Origin: an uncultured Slackia sp.
GTDB taxonomy: Bacteria > Actinomycetota > Coriobacteriia > Coriobacteriales > Eggerthellaceae
Direction of reading: 5' to 3'
DNA: 39,909 nucleotides
Assembly: GCF_944321625.1 (NCBI RefSeq)
Contig: NZ_CALUMA010000051.1
Coordinates: 1 to 39,909 of the forward strand
In this document: positions 1-7,671 of the stretch, in pieces
Numbering within the stretch: the stretch's first letter is position 1
Layout of the letters: the number at the start of each line of letters is the position of its first letter
Program-made: the position numbers and the translations under genes
The notes under the pieces: model-generated
Databases searched by the model: none
Told to the model about the DNA's origin: nothing
What the model saw: the letters and a program-made list of their open reading frames with translations, nothing else

Positions 1-440
1 ATAATCGAGGCGGCCAGCAGGCTCATGCCCTGCACATGGAACACCTCGCGGATGAGCGGAACCAGCACCACCAGGCCGAAGAAGCCGTAAATAACCGACG
101 GGATGCCCGCCAGAAGCTCAACTCCGGGAGTAAGGATGGCCTTGACGCGCGGGCTTGCGAAGCGGGACAGGTAGACCGCAGCGAACAGGCCGACAGGAAT
201 GCCGATGATCAACGCGCCGATAGTGGCATACACGCTGCCGATGATCATAGGCAGGATGCCGTACTGATCGGCGGCGGGGCGCCACGTGGTGCCGCCCAGG
301 AACTCGAAGATACCGATCTCACCAATGGCGGGAACGCCGCTTGCGAAGAGGAAGATACAAATCAAAGCCACTGCGAGGATAGAGATCCCCGCAGCGGCCG
401 TGAAAAGCACCTTCGCAACAGTTTCTTTGATGCTTTTCAT
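1..440 (-). CDS. pstC: Phosphate ABC transporter permease PstC (partial, runs off window start)
   Basis: Inner-membrane permease subunit of the high-affinity phosphate importer PstSCAB. Reading the minus strand from the ATG at 440 gives a short basic N-terminus (MKSIKETVAKVLF), a first membrane segment rich in Ala/Ile/Leu, the FEFLGGTTWRP-type periplasmic motif of PstC, a second membrane segment (GSVYATIGALIIGIPVGLFAAVYL is seen in pieces), and the ELLAGIPSVIYGFFGLVVLVPL stretch typical of PstC/PstA. About 146 N-terminal residues are visible; the family is usually near 300 residues, so half is missing beyond the window. It starts 27 bases after the pstS stop and is presumably co-transcribed with it. 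PstC is preferred over PstA because of its position directly after pstS and the N-terminal motif. The homology call is confident. Confidence 0.9.
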   Translation of the reverse strand, partial: MKSIKETVAKVLFTAAAGISILAVALICIFLFASGVPAIGEIGIFEFLGGTTWRPAADQYGILPMIIGSVYATIGALIIGIPVGLFAAVYLSRFASPRVKAILTPGVELLAGIPSVIYGFFGLVVLVPLIREVFHVQGMSLLAASI

Positions 441-467
441 AATGGTATGAAGCTTGTCAGGCGCGCG

Positions 468-1391
468 TTAGGCGAGCTCGGACCAGTCGGTGACGTTGCC
501 CAGGAAGATCTCCTTGACCTGGTCGGAGGTCAGGGCGGAGATGGGGTTGTCGTTGTTCACGATGATGGCGATGCCGTCCTGAGCGATCACGGTGGCGGAA
601 ACGCCCTGGCTGGTCTCGGAGTCCTTCAGCTCACGGGAAGCCATGCCCAGGTCGCACACGCCCTCGATGGCGTTCTGAACACCGGTGGAGGAGTCGGACT
701 GGTTGACCTCGATGGTCACGTCAGGGTTGATGGCCTCATAGGCATCGGCGAGGGCCTCCATGACCGGGGTCACAGAAGAGGAGCCGGCCACGGACACGGT
801 GCCGGACAGGCTGTCGGAAGAGGACTCATAGGCGCCTTCCTCGGAGACGGCAACGTAGCCTTCCTCCTCGACGATGGCCTGGCCATCAGCGCTCATGATG
901 TAGTTCAGGAAGTCCTGGGCGAGGTCGGAGACCTCAGAGCCGGTCACCACGTTGAACGGACGAGAAACCTTGTAGGAGCCGTCCTTCACGCCCTCGGCGG
1001 AGGGGGCAACGCCGTCGATTTCGACGCCCTTCACGGAATCGTCCATAGAGCCCAGCGAGATGTAGCCGATGGCGTTGGGGTCGCCGGCAACGGTGGTCAT
1101 CATAACCGCGGTGGAGTTGGTGATGACGGCAGAGGTGGTGGTCAGGTCAACGTCGTTGTCATCCACAACGCCAAACAGCTCGGTGAAGGCGCCGCGGGTG
1201 CCGGAGCCGTCCTCGCGAGAGATGACGGAGATGGCGCCGGAGGGGCCTTCGGCGGTGCTTTCGGAAGAGCTGGAATCGGCGCTTCCGGAGTCGCTCGAGC
1301 CACCGGAGCAGCCGGCGAGCGCGAACATGCCGAATGCGCACACGGCAGCCAGAGCAAGCGCAAGCAGCTTGGTCTTCTTTGCTTTGATCAT
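468..1391 (-). CDS. pstS: Phosphate-binding lipoprotein PstS with permuted domain order
   Basis: Surface lipoprotein that captures phosphate for the Pst importer. 307 residues. The N-terminus is a lipoprotein signal (basic MIKAKKTK, hydrophobic core, LAGC with the lipidated Cys at 28), followed by a Ser/Gly/Asp-rich linker. The start at 1391 is chosen because AAAGGA lies 8 bases upstream and the signal peptide begins there; an in-frame ATG 26 codons upstream adds non-signal residues. The SREDGSGTRGAF phosphate-binding motif and the IGYISLGS segment, normally in the second half of PstS, come first here. The block VAGSSSVTPVMEALADAYE through DQVKEIFLGNVTDWSELA, normally N-terminal, comes last. 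The protein therefore looks circularly permuted relative to E. coli-type PstS. Similar order is remembered from some Clostridia, so it may be a subfamily trait. Confidence 0.92.
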   Translation of the reverse strand: MIKAKKTKLLALALAAVCAFGMFALAGCSGGSSDSGSADSSSSESTAEGPSGAISVISREDGSGTRGAFTELFGVVDDNDVDLTTTSAVITNSTAVMMTTVAGDPNAIGYISLGSMDDSVKGVEIDGVAPSAEGVKDGSYKVSRPFNVVTGSEVSDLAQDFLNYIMSADGQAIVEEEGYVAVSEEGAYESSSDSLSGTVSVAGSSSVTPVMEALADAYEAINPDVTIEVNQSDSSTGVQNAIEGVCDLGMASRELKDSETSQGVSATVIAQDGIAIIVNNDNPISALTSDQVKEIFLGNVTDWSELA

Positions 1392-1495
1392 CGGTGAGAA
1401 TCCTTTCGTCTCGGGTGTTTGTGCGCCCCTCATCGAAGTTCCCTCCCTCGATTCGGTCCCTACGCGCACGAGTCTTTTGGAACACCGAGCGAAAC

Positions 1496-1525
1496 TTTAC
1501 AAACCGACACCCAAGCCATTGTCAG
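1496..1525 (-). promoter_or_regulatory. Possible pstS promoter
   Basis: On the minus strand CTGACA (5 of 6 matches to a -35 box) is followed after 18 bases by TGTAAA, about 105 bases upstream of the pstS start. No clear repeated Pho box was recognised. The match is weak and rests on consensus comparison only. Confidence 0.25.
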
Positions 1526-1548
1526 GCACTCGTCAAATCAACGTAAAG

Positions 1549-2406
1549 TCAGACTGTCGCCTCCGCCGCTTCCACCACGTGCTTCATGAGCACGCTCGTG
1601 GTCACGCCGCCGATGCCGCGGGGCACGGGCGTTATGGCGCCCTCTTCGCCGAGCATGTCGCAAGCTGCATCGAAATCGGCGTCGCCGCACATGACGCCCG
1701 CTGCGTCAAAGTTGATACCCACATCGAGCACCGTTTGCCCTGTTCGGAAGCACTTCGCTCCATAGGCGCGGGCTCGGCCCGTCGCGAGCACCACGATGTC
1801 GGCGTCGCGAATGGCGGCCGCTACGTCATCAGTGCGAGAATGGCAAAGCGTAACCGTAGCGTTGCGTTCCATAAGAAGCATGGCGACCGGACGCCCAATC
1901 ACCAGGCTGCGCCCTACCACTGCGGCGCGCTTGCCCGCGATTTCAGTTCCGTAATGGTCGAGCATCTCAAGGCAGGCAGTCGCCGTGCAAGGAGCAAACC
2001 CTTCGCCGCGACCGGAGAACACACGCGCGAGTGACCCAAGCCCCGCACCATCCACGTCCTTCCGCGGGTCGAGAGCATCGCAAGCAGCCTGCTCATCGAG
2101 ATGAGCCGGCAAGGGGCGAAACATCAGGCAGCCATGGATGGATTCATCGGCATTCACCTGGGAGATCGCATCCATAAGACCCGCCTGCGAAACATCAGCA
2201 GAAAGCACTATGCGACGCACCGCGATTCCCAAAGATTCAGCACGCTTAAGCGCCGTGCGCTCGTACGACATGTCATCGGGTCGCTCCCCCACGCGCACGA
2301 TGGCAAGCGTCGGCGCAACGCCACGTTCCGCTAGCGCCTCGACACGTCCCCGCAGATCAGCGGCAATCGCATCGGTCACCGGTTTTCCCAAAAGCAATGT
2401 TGGCAT
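1549..2406 (-). CDS. folD: FolD-family methylenetetrahydrofolate dehydrogenase (cyclohydrolase residues altered)
   Basis: Cytosolic enzyme of one-carbon metabolism that oxidises 5,10-methylene-THF to methenyl-THF with NAD(P) and, in bifunctional members, hydrolyses it to 10-formyl-THF. 285 residues, normal family length. Visible motifs are SYERTALKRAESLG (folate site), KDVDG at about 117-120 and the Rossmann segment VVGRSLVIGRPVAMLL with TVTLCHS. The start at 2406 is preferred over the ATG at 2424 because GGGGGAG sits at good distance before it. Oddity: aligned to E. coli FolD, the Tyr is kept (Y48), the position of catalytic Lys56 is Ala52 with a Lys two residues on, and the position of Gln98 is Phe96 (CLMFRPLP instead of LVQLPLP). 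The cyclohydrolase activity may therefore be weak or absent. It follows fchA and fhs on the same strand, but a terminator and 600 bases separate it from fchA. Confidence 0.9.
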   Translation of the reverse strand: MPTLLLGKPVTDAIAADLRGRVEALAERGVAPTLAIVRVGERPDDMSYERTALKRAESLGIAVRRIVLSADVSQAGLMDAISQVNADESIHGCLMFRPLPAHLDEQAACDALDPRKDVDGAGLGSLARVFSGRGEGFAPCTATACLEMLDHYGTEIAGKRAAVVGRSLVIGRPVAMLLMERNATVTLCHSRTDDVAAAIRDADIVVLATGRARAYGAKCFRTGQTVLDVGINFDAAGVMCGDADFDAACDMLGEEGAITPVPRGIGGVTTSVLMKHVVEAAEATV

Positions 2407-2460
2407 GATTCGCTTCTCCCCCATGCATCTCGTTTTGTATTGAGCGACACAATAGCCGTT

Positions 2461-2484
2461 TGGTATAAAAAACGCCTTATGTGC
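2461..2484 (+). repeat. Motif copy 1, inverted partner of copy 3
   Basis: The 24 bases starting TGGTATAAAAAACGCC match the reverse complement of 2653-2676 with 2 mismatches. It lies closest to folD. Confidence 0.7.
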
Positions 2485-2506
2485 TAACTTTCGATGCCCT
2501 CAGTAA

Positions 2507-2527
2507 GAAAATCGCCTTATATGCGTG
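2507..2527 (+). repeat. Motif copy 2
   Basis: Contains GAAAATCGCCTTATATGCG. It has the same orientation as copy 1, and its core is 40 bp from the core of copy 1. Confidence 0.65.
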
Positions 2528-2650
2528 CCGCCAACTCACCTTAAAATGCAAACGCAAATTAGCGCACCAACATGACCAGGCATTATGCGATTCTATGAAG
2601 CATTGGAAGGGCAGCAATCACACACTTCATCGCATTTGGGCCTCGTTTTC

Positions 2651-2679
2651 CATGCAAATAAGGCGATTTTTATACCACG
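2651..2679 (-). repeat. Motif copy 3
   Basis: The reverse complement contains GGTATAAAAATCGCCTTATT, nearly identical to copy 1 over 24 bases. Opposite orientation to copies 1 and 2. Confidence 0.7.
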
Positions 2680-2691
2680 ATACCCCAAATC

Positions 2692-2717
2692 ACACAAATA
2701 AGGCCATTTTTAGAAAC
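2692..2717 (-). repeat. Motif copy 4
   Basis: The reverse complement contains AAAAATGGCCTTATTTGTG. Its core is 40 bp from that of copy 3, mirroring the spacing of copies 1 and 2. Confidence 0.65.
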
Positions 2718-2887
2718 GAACCCTCAAAACCCGCTCAACACAGAGCGGCAGGGCGGATATTTACCGAGAAAGACCAAGGATCAAGGGGGAAAGCATGGAA
2801 GAAGGGCCGCCCGCGCGAGCGGAGAGATAATAGTTGGGCGTCACAAAGTGTTGGTGACATCAATCATGGGCGCATAAAAGTGACGGC

Positions 2888-2919
2888 ATGAAAGGCGCCG
2901 CCAAATTGCGGCGGCGCCT
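2888..2919 (-). terminator. Rho-independent terminator after fchA
   Basis: A perfect 10-bp GC-rich stem (arms 2893-2902 and 2910-2919, 7-base loop) is followed on the minus strand by TTT. It lies about 95 bases downstream of the fchA stop and separates fchA from the folD promoter region. Confidence 0.6.
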
Positions 2920-3014
2920 CATGGGATTGCCTCTCGGAAACAAGCCCTCAGAGAAGCCAAAAAGGTTGCAAACTATAGCGCAGCCTGGGAGAACCCGTGG
3001 GCAATCGGATGCTG

Positions 3015-3638
3015 CTACTTGCCGCTCACCTCGTGGCGTACGTAATCGTAGAGCACATCGGCCTGATACGAGAACGACTTCACCAGGTCTTTCGCCTCGC
3101 GCTCAAATGCTTCGGCGGTCTGCAGGTCATCCATCATGGCGGTGTTCACATACACGTTGAGGGCCGCCGCCTCCATAGCACCCTTCGCAAGCGCGACAGA
3201 AGCACCCACGTCGGACAGCGCCAAACGCGAAGCGTTGTGCGCCATGAAGTCATCCAGTTCGATGACCTTCGCGCAAATGCGCATAATCTGAAGCGGAACC
3301 TCGCATGCGCCGAGCAACGCCTTCTGCCCCGCGTCATGGCGCAGTTGACGCTGCATCGGCGTGCCTTTGGGCATCTTCCACGTGCGCGCCAGCGCCGAAA
3401 ACGCCTTGGCGTCGTCCTCCACCAGATGGAGCAGATCCTCGCGACATGCCTTGAGCTGGGAAAGAACGCCCTTAAGGTCGTCCTGCACCGCAGCATACTG
3501 CTGCTTGCCCAGTGTGAGATTGCCCACCATGGAGCCAAGCGCCGCAGCAAGCGCGCCCGCATAGGCGCTCGCCCCGCCGCCCCCAGGCGTGGGGGCGGCA
3601 GAAGCAACCGCCTCTATGAATTTCCTATCGGGCACCAT
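3015..3638 (-). CDS. fchA: Cyclodeaminase-family methenyl-THF cyclohydrolase (FchA-like)
   Basis: 207-residue protein of the formiminotransferase-cyclodeaminase C-terminal family (FTCD_C). The PTPGGGGASAYAGALAAALG motif near the N-terminus and an all-helical remainder identify it. In acetogenic and purinolytic clostridia such stand-alone proteins act as methenyl-tetrahydrofolate cyclohydrolase or formimino-THF cyclodeaminase. No glutamate formiminotransferase gene is next to it, while fhs is directly upstream, so the cyclohydrolase role in the formate/THF pathway fits better (inference). AAAGG lies just before the ATG at 3638. It is separated from fhs by 237 bases that hold a long hairpin, and could be transcribed from the fhs promoter. 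The family is certain; the exact reaction is less so. Confidence 0.88.
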   Translation of the reverse strand: MVPDRKFIEAVASAAPTPGGGGASAYAGALAAALGSMVGNLTLGKQQYAAVQDDLKGVLSQLKACREDLLHLVEDDAKAFSALARTWKMPKGTPMQRQLRHDAGQKALLGACEVPLQIMRICAKVIELDDFMAHNASRLALSDVGASVALAKGAMEAAALNVYVNTAMMDDLQTAEAFEREAKDLVKSFSYQADVLYDYVRHEVSGK

Positions 3639-3720
3639 CGCCCCTTTCTAGCCGATAATGACAACGGCAGCAACAACTGAACTGGCCGCATATGCCGCAA
3701 GCATCAAAAAGTCAGCGAAA

Positions 3721-3816
3721 AGCGCTCCGGTGCCCCAGGTTGGCGTGATGGCGGAGGCGTAGCGTACTTTGTACGTGAGCCTCCACCAGCGCGACAAGAT
3801 GGGGCGCCCGAGCGCT
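3721..3816. repeat. 96-nt imperfect palindrome (long hairpin) between fhs and fchA
   Basis: The outer arms AGCGCTCCGGTGCCCC and GGGGCGCCCGAGCGCT pair at 14 of 16 positions. Inner arms (3736-3757 against 3779-3800) pair at about 16 of 22. The tip is GCGTAC TTT GTACG. The whole element folds as one hairpin on either strand. It lies 60 bases past the fhs stop and 82 bases before the fchA start. It has no T-run, so it is not a classical terminator; it could be a REP-type repeat, an mRNA processing or stability element, or a small inserted element. Confidence 0.65.
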
Positions 3817-3875
3817 TTGCAGCGTCGCAGCGCCTCATGCGAGCGGTGCGCAGGCTGGCAAGCCAGCGCAACCGC

Positions 3876-5564
3876 CTAGAACAGTCCCGTGATCTTGCCG
3901 GTCTCATCCACATCGATGTGCACAGCGGCGGGGTCTTTGCCCAGGCCAGGCATGGTCATGATGTCGCCCGTGAGCGCCACCACGAAGCCGGCGCCCGCCG
4001 ACACCTTGACGTTACGCACCGTGATGCGGAAGCCGCGCGGCGCACCCAGCAGCTTAGGATCGTCCGAGAAGCTGTACTGGGTCTTGGCCATGCACACCGG
4101 CATACCGCCGAAGCCCAAATCCTCAAGCTGGGCGAGCTGCTTCTTGGCGTTGGGCGTGAAGTCAACGCCGTCGGCGTGGTAGACGCGCGTGGCGATGGCC
4201 TCGATCTTCTCGGCCAGACTCGCGTCGTCGGGATAGCAGAACTCGAACGTGGAAGCGCTGCGGCCCTCGGCGTCGCCCTGCTCGCACAGGCGCACAACCT
4301 CTTCGGCGAGCGCCATACCACCCTCGCCGCCGCGCGCAGCCACCTCGGAGCGAACGGCGTCGACGCCCAGCTCACGGCACTTGCGCTCGACAAGCTCGAG
4401 CTCGGCATCGGTGTCGTGCGGGAAGCGGTTGATGGCAACCACGCAAGGGAGCTTGTACACGTTGGTGATGTTGTCCACGTGCTGCAGCAGATTGGGCAGG
4501 CCGGCCTCAAGCGCCTCGAGGTTCTCCTCGGTGACCTTCGCCTTGGGCACGCCGCCGTGATTCTTGAGCGCGCGCACCGTGGCAACCACCACAACCGCGT
4601 CAGGCTTGAGTCCCGCAAGGCGGCACTTGATATCCAGGAACTTCTCCGCACCCAGGTCAGCGCCGAAGCCTGCCTCGGTCACGCAGTAATCGCCCAGCGC
4701 CATGGCCATACGCGTAGCCATGATGGAGTTGCAGCCGTGGGCAATGTTGGCGAAGGGGCCGCCATGCACGAACGCGGGCGTTCCCTCAAGCGTCTGGACC
4801 AGATTGGGCTTGAGCGCGTCCTTGAGCAGCGCGCACATGGCGCCTTGGGCATGGAGCTGACCAGCGGTGATGGGTTCATCATCACGCGTATAGCCCACCA
4901 CGATGCGAGCCAGGCGCTCCTTGAGATCGGTTATGCTCGTGGCCAGGCAGAAGATGGCCATGATCTCGGATGCCACGGTGATATCGAAACCGTCCTCGCG
5001 CGGCACGCCGTGCGCCTTGCCGCCCAGGCCGCACACGATGTTGCGCAGCTGGCGATCGTTCATGTCCACGCAGCGCTTCCAGGTAATCTTGCGCACGTCG
5101 AAGCCGAGTGCGTTGCCCTGCTGAATGTGGTTATCGATCATCGCGGCAAGAAGGTTGTTGGCCGCGCCGATGGCGTGGAAGTCACCCGTGAAATGCAGGT
5201 TGATGTCTTCCATAGGGATGACCTGGGCGTATCCGCCGCCTGCAGCGCCGCCCTTGATGCCGAAGACGGGACCCAGGCTGGGCTCGCGCAGCGCCGCCAC
5301 GACGTTCTTGCCAATCTTGCGCAGGCCGTCGGCCAGGCCCACCGTGGTAGTGGTTTTGCCCTCGCCCGCGGGCGTGGGGTTGATGGCCGTCACCAGAATC
5401 AGCTTGCCGGGCTCGTGCGGATGGTCGTTCAGCAGGTTGTAATCGACCTTGGCCTTATAGTTGCCGTACATCTCCAGATATTCCTGCGGAACGCCGGCGC
5501 GCTCGGCAATCTTGGAGATATGCTCGGGGGTTACGGACTGGGCAATTTCAATGTCGCTCAACAC
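3876..5564 (-). CDS. fhs: Formate-tetrahydrofolate ligase
   Basis: Cytosolic ATP-dependent ligase making 10-formyl-THF from formate and THF, the entry step for formate into one-carbon metabolism. 562 residues, matching the usual 556-560. Visible are the P-loop [33 protein letters not shown], the HFTGDFHAI segment and the C-terminal [10 protein letters not shown] motif. The open frame extends much further upstream, but homology begins at [24 protein letters not shown] at 5564 preceded by GGAAGGAAGG is the best start; the adjacent TTG is possible. fhs is divergent from a two-component system and is followed by fchA and, further on, folD. Together they form a formate-to-methylene-THF route. Confidence 0.95.
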   Translation of the reverse strand: MLSDIEIAQSVTPEHISKIAERAGVPQEYLEMYGNYKAKVDYNLLNDHPHEPGKLILVTAINPTPAGEGKTTTTVGLADGLRKIGKNVVAALREPSLGPVFGIKGGAAGGGYAQVIPMEDINLHFTGDFHAIGAANNLLAAMIDNHIQQGNALGFDVRKITWKRCVDMNDRQLRNIVCGLGGKAHGVPREDGFDITVASEIMAIFCLATSITDLKERLARIVVGYTRDDEPITAGQLHAQGAMCALLKDALKPNLVQTLEGTPAFVHGGPFANIAHGCNSIMATRMAMALGDYCVTEAGFGADLGAEKFLDIKCRLAGLKPDAVVVVATVRALKNHGGVPKAKVTEENLEALEAGLPNLLQHVDNITNVYKLPCVVAINRFPHDTDAELELVERKCRELGVDAVRSEVAARGGEGGMALAEEVVRLCEQGDAEGRSASTFEFCYPDDASLAEKIEAIATRVYHADGVDFTPNAKKQLAQLEDLGFGGMPVCMAKTQYSFSDDPKLLGAPRGFRITVRNVKVSAGAGFVVALTGDIMTMPGLGKDPAAVHIDVDETGKITGLF

Positions 5565-5912
5565 TTCGGGCCCTTCCTTCCTATGGAGACGGCGGCGTCC
5601 GGTCGCAAATGCGCCCGACCTGCGCAACGCAGCCGGGCACGAACGAAAAGACGCACAATTATTGGGATTGCCCCATTGTACATGTCGCCGCCTTTCCCGC
5701 CACGCTGCCGGGACGTTTCCCTGATAAGCGGCAAGAAAACCCCGGATGCGGCAGGCCCGGCGCCGGGACGTCGTAGAGCAACGGCGCGGCAACCGTTTTA
5801 CGGAAGCATCTCCATGCGCGACGCGAAACGCGAGGTCGCGTGCTATGATGCTGAAAAACAGGCGCGCGGCACATCGTGCCGCCGCTCCACGAATCCAACC
5901 GAAGGACACGCC
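5565..5912. promoter_or_regulatory. Divergent promoter region between fhs and the response regulator
   Basis: 348 bases without a gene. For the minus strand (fhs leader) TACAAT near 5692 is a possible -10 box, and the leader can fold a GC-rich hairpin (arms GCCCG and CGGGC around 5610-5640). For the plus strand TATGAT near 5843 is a possible -10 for the response regulator. No strong -35 boxes are seen. The fhs leader was inspected for a ZTP or THF riboswitch and none was recognised. Confidence 0.35.
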
Positions 5913-6605
5913 ATGAACGAAGAAGCTGAGTCCATCCTCATCGTCGACGACGAGCAATCCATCACTGATTTCGTTTCCTACAGCCTCATGAAAGAGGGCT
6001 TCCGCGTCGATGTGGCCGCAAACGGCGAAGACGCGCTTGCGCTTGCAATGCGCAAAAAGTACGACCTGTTCGTGCTCGACATCATGCTGCCCGGCATGGC
6101 CGGCTACGAGCTGTGCCGCCGCCTGCGCGCCCGCACCACGGCGCCCGTGCTGTTCCTTTCCGCGCGCGACACCGAGCTCGACAAGGTCGTGGGCCTGGAG
6201 ATCGGTGGCGACGACTACCTGGCGAAGCCCTTTGGCGTGCGCGAGCTCATCGCCCGCGTGCGCGCCCTACTGCGCCGCGGCACCCTGGACTCCGCATCCG
6301 GGTCCGGCGCCCTTACCGCCGCAGGCATCACGCTGGACGAAGACCGCCACACCGCCGAGGGCCCGCAGGGTTCCATCGACCTGACCCCTCGCGAGTTCGA
6401 GCTGCTTGCCGCGCTCATGAAGGACGCCGGCAAGGTGGTCACGCGCGAAGAGCTGCTGCGCGAGGCCTGGGGCTGGGAGTACATCACAGAGACGAAGACC
6501 GTCGACACGCACATCAAGCGCCTGCGCGACAAGCTTTCTGCCGCAGGGTTCGATGCCGGCGTCATCGAAACGGTGCGCGGTTACGGCTACCGCCTGCGCG
6601 CATAG
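5913..6605 (+). CDS. OmpR/PhoB-family response regulator
   Basis: 230-residue cytosolic transcription regulator. The N-terminal receiver domain shows the acidic pair in ILIVDDEQ, the phospho-acceptor Asp in [10 protein letters not shown], the conserved Ser/Thr in LFLSARD and the Lys in YLAKPF. The C-terminal winged helix has [28 protein letters not shown] and [14 protein letters not shown] with [14 protein letters not shown] lies 6 bases before the ATG at 5913; an open frame running far upstream is the opposite strand of fhs. The histidine kinase starts 28 bases after the stop, so the two form an operon and very probably a cognate pair. The stimulus is unknown. The pst genes are nearby, but no sequence evidence makes this PhoB. 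Confidence 0.93.
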   Translation: MNEEAESILIVDDEQSITDFVSYSLMKEGFRVDVAANGEDALALAMRKKYDLFVLDIMLPGMAGYELCRRLRARTTAPVLFLSARDTELDKVVGLEIGGDDYLAKPFGVRELIARVRALLRRGTLDSASGSGALTAAGITLDEDRHTAEGPQGSIDLTPREFELLAALMKDAGKVVTREELLREAWGWEYITETKTVDTHIKRLRDKLSAAGFDAGVIETVRGYGYRLRA

Positions 6606-6633
6606 CCTCGCGAGCTAGGGTACGGCCTGTTCG

Positions 6634-7671
6634 TTGAAACGCCTCCAAACATATTTCGCTATATTGACCGCCATCTTCGCGGTTGCCGGCGCCGTCGTGG
6701 CGCTGATGGCCATTGCGCTCTTCGACACGGGCAACCCCCTGGTCATCGTCTGGATACTGCTGACCGGCGGCACCTTCGTGTTCATCATTTCGCTCATCAT
6801 CGGGCACTACATGGCCGAGCCTTTGGTGAACCTCCATCGCAGAGCGCAGGCGGTGTTCGAAGGCGATGCCACGGTAGACATCAAACCCGAAGGAAAGCTC
6901 TACGAGGCCGACCTTCTTGCGGAGGATTTCGCCGCCTTGAGCGAGCAGAACAAGACCAAGATGTCCGATTTGGCCGTGCAGCAGAAACGTCAGACCCAGT
7001 TCATCAGCGATGTGGCGCACGAGCTGCGCACGCCGCTCACCGCCATTCGCGGCAATGCCGAAACCATGATGGACCCCGATATGCCGCCTGAGCTGCGCGA
7101 ACGATTCTGCCACACCATCATCAGCGAATCCGAGCGCCTCACGCGCATGGCGAACGACCTGCTCACGCTGCAGCATGTCGAAGAAGGCACCGACCAGACC
7201 AGCTGGCGTCGCGTGAAGCTGCACGACGTGGTTGCCGATGTCGCGGATGCGCTGGGCCCGCTGATCGAAGAGCGCGGCGGCACACTCACTGTGACGGGCG
7301 AAGCCCCCGACGTGCTGGGCAACGCCGATCGCCTACAGCAGGTGGTATACAACCTGGTTGCCAACGCATCGCGCTTCATCGGCGAGGGCGGCCACGTGAT
7401 TATTCGACTCGAAGGCCTGGCCGACCGGTCGGTCATCAGCGTGCTGGACGACGGCCCGGGCTTTGGCACCATCGATCCCAAACTCCTGTTCACGCGCTTC
7501 TTCCGCGGCGACAACTCGCGCGCCCGCAACACCGGCGGCACGGGCCTGGGGCTCGCTATCGCCAAGAGCATCGTGGAGGCGCACGACGGCACCATCGAGG
7601 CGCTGAACCGCGCCGAAGGCGGCGCCTGCTTCATCGTGACGCTTCCCAGCATTCACGAGCACATCCGCTGA
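6634..7671 (+). CDS. Membrane sensor histidine kinase
   Basis: 345 residues. Two membrane segments lie close together (about 8-30 and 37-57) with almost no external loop, so sensing is probably in or near the membrane. A HAMP-like linker follows, then the HisKA box FISDVAHELRTPLTAIRG with phospho-acceptor His129, an N box (YNLVANASRF), a G1 box (DDGPGFG) and a G2 box (GGTGLGLAI). The start is a TTG at 6634: an in-frame stop lies 6 codons upstream and no ATG precedes the first membrane segment. The ribosome site is weak (AGGG about 15 bases away), so expression may depend on coupling to the response regulator upstream. Confidence 0.92.
   Translation: MKRLQTYFAILTAIFAVAGAVVALMAIALFDTGNPLVIVWILLTGGTFVFIISLIIGHYMAEPLVNLHRRAQAVFEGDATVDIKPEGKLYEADLLAEDFAALSEQNKTKMSDLAVQQKRQTQFISDVAHELRTPLTAIRGNAETMMDPDMPPELRERFCHTIISESERLTRMANDLLTLQHVEEGTDQTSWRRVKLHDVVADVADALGPLIEERGGTLTVTGEAPDVLGNADRLQQVVYNLVANASRFIGEGGHVIIRLEGLADRSVISVLDDGPGFGTIDPKLLFTRFFRGDNSRARNTGGTGLGLAIAKSIVEAHDGTIEALNRAEGGACFIVTLPSIHEHIR

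Larger units (their letters stand above)
2407..2892. promoter_or_regulatory. Gene-free region upstream of folD with four copies of an AT-rich motif
   Basis: No convincing gene lies here; open frames in it lack ribosome sites and recognisable protein features. It is AT-richer than its surroundings. A roughly 20-bp motif of the form AAAAATCGCCTTATNTGC occurs four times. Two copies are in plus orientation (cores CGCCTTAT at 2473-2480 and 2513-2520) and two in minus orientation (cores at 2658-2665 and 2698-2705). Core-to-core spacing is 40 bp within both pairs, and all four are arranged symmetrically about position 2589. The leftmost copy lies about 60-80 bases upstream of the folD start, where a promoter is expected. 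The arrangement suggests operator sites for a multimeric DNA-binding protein; the protein is unknown. Confidence 0.55.

Noticed and set aside
36-1397. 453-codon open frame on the plus strand opposite pstS
   Set aside because: It is the antisense frame of clear pstS and pstC; His/Gly/Asp-rich translation without family features, explained by high GC at third positions.
2481-2891. 136-codon open frame in the folD upstream region
   Set aside because: No ribosome site or recognisable domain, and it covers the repeated motif copies.
5565-5700. ZTP or THF riboswitch in the fhs leader
   Set aside because: The conserved riboswitch core sequences were not found; only a generic GC-rich hairpin is visible.
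3837-5912. Plus-strand open frame running through fhs into the response regulator
   Set aside because: The upstream part is antisense to fhs; only the portion from 5913 has a ribosome site and homology.
5913-7671. Naming the two-component system PhoP/PhoR because pst genes are nearby
   Set aside because: No Pho box was seen at pstS, the genes are 4.5 kb apart in opposite orientation, and the kinase lacks a PAS domain; proximity alone is not enough.
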